From: Candidatus Altimarinota bacterium
Lineage (GTDB): Bacteria > Patescibacteriota > Gracilibacteria > JAUYGZ01
Reading direction: 5' to 3'
NCBI GenBank assembly: GCA_029233985.1
Contig: JARGOK010000001.1
Coordinates: 258,472-322,471 of the forward strand
Length of the DNA stretch: 64,000 nt
How positions within the stretch are numbered: the first letter of the stretch is position 1; every line of letters begins with the position of its first letter. Both the position numbers and the translations under genes were made by a program. This document shows, one piece after another, positions 18,358 to 25,819 of the stretch. The notes under the pieces were generated by a model that saw nothing but the letters and a program-made list of their open reading frames with translations, had not been told where the DNA came from and did no database searches.

Positions 18358-19179
18358 TTAGAGGAGTGCTTTGTGCTCTGTAACGTGATGTACTCGAAGA
18401 ATATCAGCTCCATGATCCAAACACATCTCAGCAGCTCCCAAGGTTTTTGGGAGTCTTTCTTCTATTGGTCCTCCGAGGAATGATTTCATAGAATGACCGA
18501 CGAGGACCGGGAAACCGAGCTTTTTGAGCTCTCCAAGTCGATCAATAATTTCCCAGCTGACTTTTGGATCTGATGAAACAAAAAAACCGAGTCCTGGATC
18601 GAGGATGATTTTTTCTTTTGGGAAACCCTTTTCGAGGAGTATCTGAGCTTGCTTGAGGAGAAACTCTGAGATGGTTTTAATGATGTCTTGGTACTGGTAA
18701 TTGGTTCTGGAAGCATATGGGGTTTCGTCGGCAGAAAACATGAGACAAATGTATGGTTTGTACTTCATGAGAACATCAATCATTTTTGGATCACCTCGAA
18801 GAGCTGTGACGTCATTGATCATCTGAGCACCCATTTCGAGCGCCTTCTCTGCGATTTCTGCTTTCCAAGTGTCGATAGAAATGAAAGGTGCAGAGCAAAC
18901 CACATCGCTCGTAGGGACGAGCCGAGGCGCTTCCTTACCAGGTTGCTTGTCGAATATTTCACTCAGAATAGGTTTTAAACGAGTCCATTCTTCTTCAGCA
19001 GAAACCTGGGAGTCGGGCCCAAAGGTTGATTCAGCTCCGATATCGATAATATCAGCACCTTGTTCAAGAAGACCCCGAAGGCGGGGTTCATAAACCCCGT
19101 CTTCCTGTCCATCAGAGAATGAATCGGGGGTTACATTGAGAATCCCCATCAGGAGCGGTTTGTCGAAGGTGAGCTTCAT
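18358..19179 (-). CDS. folP: Dihydropteroate synthase
   Basis: 273 residues; condenses p-aminobenzoate with hydroxymethyl-dihydropterin diphosphate in folate synthesis. Signatures: MGILNVTPDSFSDG at the N-terminus, GADIIDIGAESTFGP for the second loop, SIDTWK, ALRGDP, and DPGLGF near residue 185, with VGHSMKSFLG towards the C-terminus carrying the Lys that contacts pterin. The start ATG overlaps the pabC stop as ATGA, so translation is probably coupled. Last gene of the folate cluster. Confidence 0.96.
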   Translation of the reverse strand: MKLTFDKPLLMGILNVTPDSFSDGQEDGVYEPRLRGLLEQGADIIDIGAESTFGPDSQVSAEEEWTRLKPILSEIFDKQPGKEAPRLVPTSDVVCSAPFISIDTWKAEIAEKALEMGAQMINDVTALRGDPKMIDVLMKYKPYICLMFSADETPYASRTNYQYQDIIKTISEFLLKQAQILLEKGFPKEKIILDPGLGFFVSSDPKVSWEIIDRLGELKKLGFPVLVGHSMKSFLGGPIEERLPKTLGAAEMCLDHGADILRVHHVTEHKALL

Positions 19180-19973
19180 GAAGTCTGGGTAAGGTCCTCA
19201 AAGCGCTTCATAAAGCGCTTTGTTTGAGGTCCTATTGTACCATTTCCAATAGAAATGTCATCAATTTGAATAATGGGAACAATGCCCTTACTCGTCTGGG
19301 TGAGAAAACACTCTTCAATTCTTGAGATATTTGAGAGTGGTAGAGTCCCCTCATTTATCTTGTACTCTGCTCCTGCGATTTCGATTACTGCTGCTTGGGT
19401 GATGCCAGGAAGAGCTTGTTTTCTACACGTGAACCACTGCTCATCGATTTTCCAGAAAAGATTTGAATAGGCCCCCTCAGTGATATTTTTTTCTTCATCA
19501 TAAATAAGGGCTTCATAGGCATGTGCTGCTTGTGCTAGCATTCGGGCTTTGTGCTGTGAGATTACATCGAGCTGTTTTATTTCAGGATTTTCACGTACAA
19601 CCGGGGCCGTAATACCTCTCACTCCCTCATAGATTTTATGATCAAACTCTAGCTTTCGTGAAAATACAAAAATATCTTTTGAAGTAGCAACGAGCTTGAT
19701 AAATTGTGGATCAAAAGGCGACTGACCAATCGTGTTTAGAACCCATTCTTGAATAGTGGGAATACTTTGTGGGAGTTTGAGATTCATTTTATCTGCTGAT
19801 ACTTGGAGCCTACCCAAATGTTGATCCAATCGAAAAGGAATACGATTATATGTTCGTATGGACTCATAGACTCCATTATGTGCAGTAGAAGTGTCTAAGT
19901 ATGTCAGAACGTCACTGCTAGGTGAAATGAGGCTATTCTGTCTCGAAATGAGGAGCTCTGGATTTTTTTTCAT
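19176..19973 (-). CDS. pabC: Aminodeoxychorismate lyase, class IV aminotransferase fold
   Basis: A PLP enzyme of the branched-chain aminotransferase/ADC lyase fold, releasing p-aminobenzoate and pyruvate from aminodeoxychorismate. Visible motifs: VYESIRTYNRIPFRLDQHLGRL, the likely PLP Lys in EIKQLD, ITEGAYSNLFW, and a C-terminal ECFLTQTSKGIVPI segment. Fold membership is secure; the ADC-lyase assignment rests on its place between folP and pabB. The ATG at 19973 aligns with the normal N-terminus of the family. A start at 20027 would overlap the upstream gene by 95 bp instead of 41. Confidence 0.85.
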   Translation of the reverse strand: MKKNPELLISRQNSLISPSSDVLTYLDTSTAHNGVYESIRTYNRIPFRLDQHLGRLQVSADKMNLKLPQSIPTIQEWVLNTIGQSPFDPQFIKLVATSKDIFVFSRKLEFDHKIYEGVRGITAPVVRENPEIKQLDVISQHKARMLAQAAHAYEALIYDEEKNITEGAYSNLFWKIDEQWFTCRKQALPGITQAAVIEIAGAEYKINEGTLPLSNISRIEECFLTQTSKGIVPIIQIDDISIGNGTIGPQTKRFMKRFEDLTQTS

Positions 19974-20814
19974 AAGGTGGGTAACTTCTTTGACGTCCTT
20001 GGCGTAAATGCATTTGCCTAATGGCATCTTCGATAGGTATTCTTGCTTCTCTTTGTTGCTGTGCAGCCCGTATGGGCTTTAATTGTACCTCCTCCTTTGG
20101 GTCACACTCTAGGTCTTTTTTCTCATTCATCTCTTCTTCGAGCTCGGTGTAGATATTATCAGGCAGGATCATATCAATTGAGATTTCCATATCTGATGGT
20201 TTTTCATGCTTTTTTGATAGCTCTTTTGTGACTTGCTCTTCTTCCATCATGAAAATAAGTGAATTCTCGAGATCTTGCCCAAGGATTTCAAGGGCTCGCA
20301 GAGCACTCATTTTAGTGTTTTTAAAATGACTCAAGGGAAGTTCATACTCGAGGCTCACGTCGAGTGAGCACTCATTGAGATCTTGAACTAGAGCGAGCCG
20401 GTTTTTGATATGCTGAGGTGTGATCTGTAAGATCTTTTTGTAGATTTCGATAAGGTCAGCTTTTTCCTGATCTATTTCTCGATCGATTTTTTGAATCATA
20501 AAATCAAGGACGTATTGTTTTTGCTTCATATTAAGATCTGAATCAACCACGGAGTTGATCACCTCATAAATATGATGATCCATAATTTTATCAAGTGATT
20601 TGAGAAACACTACACCCCAAAGGCAAGCAGAAAAATAGAGTTCTCTTTCCAAGAGAGCACTCCTGATAATGAGCTTTTCTTTGTGACCTTTTAAGACTGG
20701 GCCTATTTGATCTCTGATTTCTGACTCAACCATTTTAAAGAAATCTCCATTGAGGCGATCTTCCTCGCATTTATCCACCATCTCACTTGTATCACAAAGT
20801 GTTTCGTGAACCAT
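19933..20814 (-). CDS. Hypothetical helical protein inside the folate operon
   Basis: 293 residues, unrecognised. It is almost entirely helical and charged, with Glu/Lys-rich stretches (MQKIDREIDQEKADLIEIYK-like region around residue 105, EELEEEMNEKKDLE-like region near 235) and a basic Pro/Arg tail. No membrane helix or catalytic motif is visible. The ATG at 20814 (MVHET) lies 5 bp after the pabB stop, and its end overlaps pabC by 41 bp, so it is translated with the pathway genes. It could serve the pathway or simply be co-transcribed. Confidence 0.7.
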   Translation of the reverse strand: MVHETLCDTSEMVDKCEEDRLNGDFFKMVESEIRDQIGPVLKGHKEKLIIRSALLERELYFSACLWGVVFLKSLDKIMDHHIYEVINSVVDSDLNMKQKQYVLDFMIQKIDREIDQEKADLIEIYKKILQITPQHIKNRLALVQDLNECSLDVSLEYELPLSHFKNTKMSALRALEILGQDLENSLIFMMEEEQVTKELSKKHEKPSDMEISIDMILPDNIYTELEEEMNEKKDLECDPKEEVQLKPIRAAQQQREARIPIEDAIRQMHLRQGRQRSYPPYEKKSRAPHFETE

Positions 20815-20819
20815 TTTTT

Positions 20820-22172
20820 TTATCCAATTTCTGTTCTCTGGCTTGCCTGACCGCTCTGTGGAGGATGAACTGGCGAACATGAAAAGGTTTGTGATTTTGC
20901 AAAACACTCCTCGTATTCACTCTCAGGAGTGGAATCAAAGACAATCCCACCACCAAAGGAACATTGAAGCGTGTCGTGGAATTGTTCCATTGTGCGAATG
21001 ACAATGCTTTGGTCCATTTTACCATCGTCACTGAGGTATCCGATACTGCCGGTATAGATTCCCCGACGATAGTCTTCGACGTCAGCCAAGAGCTTTACTG
21101 CTCTTCTCTTTGGACAGCCACTGATGGAACCCCCAGGAAACATCGCTTCGATGATATCCCAAGGCTGAATTCCCTCTTTTGTCTCGGATTGGATATGGGA
21201 ATATGTGTGCCAGACTTTTGGGAGCTTTTGCAATGACCGGTGTTGGAGCACCTGCACAGACCCTGACTTGGAAATTTTGGAGAGGTCATTTCGGAGGAGA
21301 TCAGTGATCATACTGAGTTCTGCTTGTTCTTTTTGGTCACTAAGGAGTTCTTCTTGTGCGTTTTTGTCTTCAACTGGATTACTTGAACGCTTTCGAGTTC
21401 CTTTTATGGGCTTGGTTTCCATCCTATTCCCATCCCAATGAAAAAAGCGCTCTGGAGAAAGACTGAGGATAGTACGTGATGGGAGTTCGAGGTAAGAAGC
21501 CATAGGTGATGGATTTTGGAGGTACATCTGTGCGAAGGCTTCACGGGGATCTTCGAATGGATTCGTTTTAAATGGAAACGTGAGACAGGCTTGGTATATT
21601 TCGCCCAGACGGATGTTTTCATGGATGGTTTGGAAGTGGTCCACATAGGATTGTTTGTCCCACTGAGGTTCCAGATCTGTCTGAACCTCTTGTAGAGACC
21701 CGCCGCGGCGCATCCCTACGGGGGTTGGTGATAATTGACAGTTCCCTACTTCGTACCAGGTGTTTTTCTGATGGTCGTAGACCAGAGCATTGTCAAAGAA
21801 GAGATATTCAACGAGTGATGATCCATCATGTTTATATGGCAAATCAAGCAACTCATATCCATACTCATAATCGATTGCCCCTATTCCCCCACCGATAAAG
21901 GGAATATCATATTTTTCATCCCGCTTTCTTTTTTTATGAAGGGTGTGAATAGTTTGTTTGAGAGATTGATTTTGAATCTCATTATCGAGAAACACCTGTG
22001 ATCCATTGTAGCTAAGGATATGATCTGGATGCCAAGCAAGTATCGACCACCGAGAGCTTTCTGATCCATCGCTTGTAAGAAAACACAGGTTTTTGATATT
22101 TTGTGGAAGACTTAAAAAGAGCTCCATTGGGCTGGATATCAAATCTGGACGTAGACATACGGATTTGGTCAT
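20820..22172 (-). CDS. pabB: Aminodeoxychorismate synthase component I
   Basis: A 450-residue chorismate-utilising enzyme; adds ammonia to chorismate to form aminodeoxychorismate. The PabB-type motif PIKGTRKR, with Lys where anthranilate synthase has Ala, separates it from TrpE. Other family motifs are GEIYQACLTFPF, LLSDQKEQAELSMITDLLRNDL (shown here in part: ELSMITDLLRNDL), MFPGGSISGCPKRRA and YTGSIGYL. The N-terminal substrate-binding half is shorter and diverged. The glutaminase subunit PabA is not in the window. The start overlaps the folKE stop as ATGA. Confidence 0.94.
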   Translation of the reverse strand: MTKSVCLRPDLISSPMELFLSLPQNIKNLCFLTSDGSESSRWSILAWHPDHILSYNGSQVFLDNEIQNQSLKQTIHTLHKKRKRDEKYDIPFIGGGIGAIDYEYGYELLDLPYKHDGSSLVEYLFFDNALVYDHQKNTWYEVGNCQLSPTPVGMRRGGSLQEVQTDLEPQWDKQSYVDHFQTIHENIRLGEIYQACLTFPFKTNPFEDPREAFAQMYLQNPSPMASYLELPSRTILSLSPERFFHWDGNRMETKPIKGTRKRSSNPVEDKNAQEELLSDQKEQAELSMITDLLRNDLSKISKSGSVQVLQHRSLQKLPKVWHTYSHIQSETKEGIQPWDIIEAMFPGGSISGCPKRRAVKLLADVEDYRRGIYTGSIGYLSDDGKMDQSIVIRTMEQFHDTLQCSFGGGIVFDSTPESEYEECFAKSQTFSCSPVHPPQSGQASQRTEIG

Positions 22173-23290
22173 GCTTTTTTCTTAGCGACAAGGTCGAGGA
22201 ACTCTGCACGGGTTTCGGGATGCGTTTTGAAGAGGCCTTTGAAAGATGACGTCGTTACAGACGCATTTTGCTTATCAGCTCCACGAGATTTGATACAAAG
22301 ATGCTCTGCTTCGAGAATGACCCCGAGTCCTTTTGGCTTGAGCGCTGAAAAGAGAAAATCGGCAACCTGAGTCGTAAGTCGCTCTTGGTTTTGGAGTCGT
22401 CTGGAATAAATTTCAAGTACACGAGAAAACTTTGAGAGACCAATAATTTTTTCACCAGGAATGTATCCGATGTGTGCCCTCCCGTAAAACGGCAAGATAT
22501 GATGTTCACAATTTGAGAAAAAATCAATATCTCGACAGATCACCATTTCGTCATAGCCTTCAGAATCAAAAAGCGTGATGACATCCATTGGATCTTTTTG
22601 ATATCCAGAGAAGAGTTCTTGTCGGCTTTCTGTAAAACGTCGGTAGGTGTCCTGCAGGCCTTCTCGTTCTGGGTCATCTCCAAAACTCTTGATCCAATGC
22701 TTGAAAACCCCCTCAGAGAATCCGAGCTCTTTAGTTTCAAAGACATTCGTTGCCGTTGTTAGTGTTTCACCTGGGTCAGATCTTTTGCTGGCATTTTCTA
22801 GGTCATCTACACTCCATTTTTTAATACTCAGGCGGTCACCACATTCTTCTTTGAGACTTTGAATAGACTTTCTAAAACGTGGATGGATTTGGTTGGGGAT
22901 AATATCTGCCAAGGGTTGAAGGATAAAGTTGCGTTCGTGGATCCGAGGATGAGGAACCTGTAAGTATGGGTAATCAAGCTGTTGGTCTTTGTAAAAAAGA
23001 AGATCAACATCTATATTTCGAGGACCATTTGGGATACCACGTATTCTTCCCATATCTTCTTCGACATCGAGACATGTTTGCATGAGGTTTTCTGGAGATT
23101 GATGTGTCTCAATAACGATCACTTGATTTAGAAAATCATCTTGATTGGGGTTTCCATAGGGTTCTGTCTCGTAGGTTGGAGAAGTATGAACAATCTTTAC
23201 TCCCCTGTTACTCAGTTTTTTGTGTGCTGTATGGAGATTAGTCATGCGATCACCGAGATTTGAGCCGAGACTGAGGACGATGTGGTCCAT
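22169..23290 (-). CDS. folKE: FolK-FolE fusion: HPPK plus GTP cyclohydrolase I
   Basis: One 373-residue chain with two folate enzymes. Residues 1-155 are hydroxymethyl-dihydropterin pyrophosphokinase (LSLGSNLGDR at the start, PRNIDVDLLFY and VPHPRIHERNFIL). Residues about 185-373 are GTP cyclohydrolase I, with zinc ligands in CEHH and CIKSRG, plus GYIPGEKIIGLSKFSR and QERLTTQ. The fused enzymes act at the first and a later pterin step, not consecutive ones. A FolK-FolE fusion is known from Lactococcus (folKE). The ATG at 23290 (MDHIVL) is the natural FolK start; a longer frame would overlap the upstream gene. Confidence 0.95.
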   Translation of the reverse strand: MDHIVLSLGSNLGDRMTNLHTAHKKLSNRGVKIVHTSPTYETEPYGNPNQDDFLNQVIVIETHQSPENLMQTCLDVEEDMGRIRGIPNGPRNIDVDLLFYKDQQLDYPYLQVPHPRIHERNFILQPLADIIPNQIHPRFRKSIQSLKEECGDRLSIKKWSVDDLENASKRSDPGETLTTATNVFETKELGFSEGVFKHWIKSFGDDPEREGLQDTYRRFTESRQELFSGYQKDPMDVITLFDSEGYDEMVICRDIDFFSNCEHHILPFYGRAHIGYIPGEKIIGLSKFSRVLEIYSRRLQNQERLTTQVADFLFSALKPKGLGVILEAEHLCIKSRGADKQNASVTTSSFKGLFKTHPETRAEFLDLVAKKKA

Positions 23291-23372
23291 GAGGTAAGGG
23301 TAGGATATGAAAGATATTGAGAGAGCAACTAATGGCTCACTTTTTAAAGGAGTCGAGGGTTGAGCCAGGATT

Positions 23373-23723
23373 TTACTTCCCTCTGTACGTGACAAAACAG
23401 GTACTGGTTTCCCAGAGTTTTATTTCATGGAGGTCGAGATCTTCCTTAAGCTGTTCCCACACCCAAACGGCAATGACTTCGGCAGATGGGTTTTCAAATT
23501 TTTCATTGAGATGAGTGTGGTCAAGCTGACTGAGAATCTTTTCTTTGACGATGTTTTTGAGTTCGACGAAATCAAAGACCAGGTCATCTTCTCCTATTTC
23601 ACCAATAACAGAAACTTCTAATTTGTAATTGTGACCGTGAAGGTTTTCGCATTTTCCATGATACTTCGTGAGGAAATGTGAAGCGGCGAATTCGAATATT
23701 TTGGTAACGGAAAGCTGTGGCAC
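23373..23723 (-). CDS. 6-pyruvoyl-tetrahydropterin synthase family protein (possible FolB replacement)
   Basis: 116 residues of the QueD/PTPS fold. Zinc His residues are seen in FAASHFL and in LHGHNY, and the catalytic region reads KCENLHGH. It therefore has both the Cys of the QueD motif (CxxxHGH) and the Glu of the PTPS-III motif (ExxHGH). PTPS-III proteins cleave dihydroneopterin triphosphate to the hydroxymethyl-pterin and so replace FolB. Proteins with both residues can act in queuosine and folate synthesis. No folB is seen in this operon and no que gene is near, so a folate role is favoured. Confidence 0.88.
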   Translation of the reverse strand: MPQLSVTKIFEFAASHFLTKYHGKCENLHGHNYKLEVSVIGEIGEDDLVFDFVELKNIVKEKILSQLDHTHLNEKFENPSAEVIAVWVWEQLKEDLDLHEIKLWETSTCFVTYRGK

Positions 23724-23766
23724 AGGATAAATCTAAAATGGCTAAAGTGCGCTTATTATAGCGCAA

Positions 23767-24585
23767 TTATGACGCTTTTAGAAAGCCCTTTAAGAGCTGA
23801 CATCGGGTTTCGTATCCCATATACACAATAATGCTATGGAAAGGAGATCCCGTAAAGAGATGCGGGTGAATAAGTCCATCGAATTGGGGTTCTTTGATAA
23901 AGCCGAGCTCACGAATAGTTGCCCTTTCACCAGGTTTTATAATGGTTTCTTCTGATTGATGGAGCTCTATTTGATCTTTTTTGAGATACCCTTCTGTACA
24001 GAGAGCACTTTGGTTAATCTTTCCGTTTTCAATCAACCTCTTGCCATCAGCTTTACAGACAAGATCAAAGCCTTTTTCTGTGACTTTTCCTTGGGCTCCA
24101 AAGCATTTGTCCATCATCCCAAAAATAGGGTGACCATGCAGAGGAGTTCCGTTGAACTGGATTCCTTCTGAAGAATGGAAACCAAAATTGATCAGGCTCA
24201 CCTCGATTCGAAAGCCTTTAATCATGGCCTTTAAAATTGGCAACCGTAAGTATTGTTCTTTTGCAGAAGGAGCAAACTGTTGCAGAAGCATGTGATTTGA
24301 GTCTTCGAGATCATCGATAAACTGATCAGTGGATTTCTCTAGATTCTTCCAAAAGTGAGCATTCGGATCGAAGCGATCGTGAAGAAGCAATCGACACTTG
24401 TCTCGGTACGCTTTGACCGGGTTATTTGAGGAAAGCTCAGTGTCGAGATGAGGAAAGAGAAAAGCCATATTCCCATTGCTCTCGATGTGTCCATTTTTTC
24501 GCTCTTCAGCACTCCAAAAACTCTTCACTTCTTGATGACAACGGTGATCTGTATCGCTGTGATGAGACGATGAGAGTTTTTCCAT
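23767..24585 (-). CDS. Hypothetical protein in the folate operon
   Basis: 272 residues, unrecognised. Residues 1-120 are helical and His/Asp-rich at the start. Residues about 125-272 look beta-rich (FRIEVSLINFGFHSSEGIQF, KPGERATIRELGFIKEP, SPFHSIIVYMGY), compatible with a cupin- or jelly-roll-like domain, but I cannot confirm one. It lies 43 bp upstream of the PTPS gene and 36 bp downstream of the homocysteine methyltransferase-like gene on the same strand. The folate steps not otherwise covered here include dihydroneopterin triphosphate dephosphorylation, but no Nudix box is present. Confidence 0.65.
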   Translation of the reverse strand: MEKLSSSHHSDTDHRCHQEVKSFWSAEERKNGHIESNGNMAFLFPHLDTELSSNNPVKAYRDKCRLLLHDRFDPNAHFWKNLEKSTDQFIDDLEDSNHMLLQQFAPSAKEQYLRLPILKAMIKGFRIEVSLINFGFHSSEGIQFNGTPLHGHPIFGMMDKCFGAQGKVTEKGFDLVCKADGKRLIENGKINQSALCTEGYLKKDQIELHQSEETIIKPGERATIRELGFIKEPQFDGLIHPHLFTGSPFHSIIVYMGYETRCQLLKGFLKAS

Positions 24586-24621
24586 AAAAGAGATAAGGCA
24601 TCTTCATTAGTATCATATTTC

Positions 24622-25575
24622 CTACCGGGCAGCTAGTCGGTCAGTCGGAGGAGTGTGGACCTGGACCTCATTGTTTTGTGAAAGATCTGAGATGTTGGAT
24701 TCATCATACCCACAGCAACCTCCTATCACAGCCAACTCCGCAAGGGCTGAAAGATATCTCAAATATGCTGTTGTTTCTTGAGAATTGATAACTCCATGAT
24801 TGACGCCCACATTATTTAGCTCGGCATGTGGTTTTGATGATGCATTCGGATAAATAATCGAGACTCTCTTTTTTTTATCACCTAATTGATTGAGAACCTT
24901 TGCAACCCCCTCGATTGGCCCACAATTGAGACCATGACTAATCATGAGGCCATTTTGATGAGCGTCTACTCGCTTAATAATATCTAAGAATGTTTCTTCT
25001 CCGAGAGGACTTCCTGAATAATTAAAGGGATAGCTCAATATGGCATTCGTCACCCCTTTGTGAAACTTTTTTAGAGCAATCGCTATTCCTTCAGCTTCTT
25101 CTCCAGATGGAAGGGTTTCGAAGAGTGCTGTAACAGGTGTCTGATACTTTCTCGTAAGAGCATCGATCTGACGAATTTGCTTCTCATGGAATTCTGCTGA
25201 TTCTTGAATACTTGGTGCATCTTTTGGATCATAACAATCATTTTTTGGACCTACGCAAAACAGAATCCTTACCTTATCTCTGGTGATGTCGGATCTGTTA
25301 TTTAGCCTTTCAAGGACAATTTGAAAATTTCTCTCGGTGAGTTTATTGTATTCCTTTAGTCCATCGTGTTTGTGAAGTGACCAACGAGCACCAAAACAAG
25401 GGATTGTAATGGCTCTGGCACCTGCATTAAGGTATTCGTCAGCAATGTCCCCTACAGCTCTTGCTACGGCAGCAGAACCAAGAATGTCAGTGGGATCTCC
25501 ATAGGAGAAATGATGTTTTGCTGCTTTTTGTTCAAGACGAGTCCCATAAGGACCAAAGAGTGTTAAAGGTTTCAT
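24622..25575 (-). CDS. Homocysteine S-methyltransferase family protein
   Basis: 317 residues of the Hcy-binding (MmuM/BHMT/MetH N-terminal) family. The zinc-thiolate ligands are visible as GLNCGP (about residue 218) and the C-terminal GGCCGYDES pair. The barrel start LFGPYGTRLEQ and AGARAITIPCFG correspond to the usual opening GTxL and the TNTF region, though both are diverged. The methyl donor cannot be told from sequence. It is the first gene of the folate cluster; a TATAAT hexamer lies 25 bp upstream. Location suggests a link between one-carbon metabolism and methionine. Confidence 0.82.
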   Translation of the reverse strand: MKPLTLFGPYGTRLEQKAAKHHFSYGDPTDILGSAAVARAVGDIADEYLNAGARAITIPCFGARWSLHKHDGLKEYNKLTERNFQIVLERLNNRSDITRDKVRILFCVGPKNDCYDPKDAPSIQESAEFHEKQIRQIDALTRKYQTPVTALFETLPSGEEAEGIAIALKKFHKGVTNAILSYPFNYSGSPLGEETFLDIIKRVDAHQNGLMISHGLNCGPIEGVAKVLNQLGDKKKRVSIIYPNASSKPHAELNNVGVNHGVINSQETTAYLRYLSALAELAVIGGCCGYDESNISDLSQNNEVQVHTPPTDRLAAR

Positions 25576-25599
25576 AATAAGAATGGAGTTAGGATCTAA

Positions 25600-25605
25600 A
25601 TTATA
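25600..25605 (-). promoter_or_regulatory. Candidate -10 element of the folate operon
   Basis: The minus strand reads TATAAT at 25605-25600, between the nusA terminator and the first folate-cluster start at 25575. No convincing -35 hexamer sits 16-18 bases upstream. Confidence 0.4.
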
Positions 25606-25653
25606 AGTGGTATTTTATTTGATCGTGAGAAGGGTGAGAGCAGCTTGAAATAC

Positions 25654-25686
25654 AAAAAAAGCTTCTCTCGGGAAGAGAGAAGCTTT
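25654..25686 (-). terminator. Intrinsic terminator of nusA
   Basis: A perfect 12-bp stem with loop GGGAA on the plus strand lies at 25658-25686. Read on the minus strand it is followed by seven T residues (plus-strand A-run 25654-25660). It is about 135 bp beyond the nusA stop. Confidence 0.9.
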
Positions 25687-25819
25687 AGATTTTACTATAG
25701 CCAACACTCTACCGCTTGAGGCAGATCGTAGAAGACATCATCATAATGATAGTGTTGAGTGTTTGATTCATAAGAGAAAGGAATGTGATGAGTATATGGG
25801 TGAAAGAAATATCTTCAAG

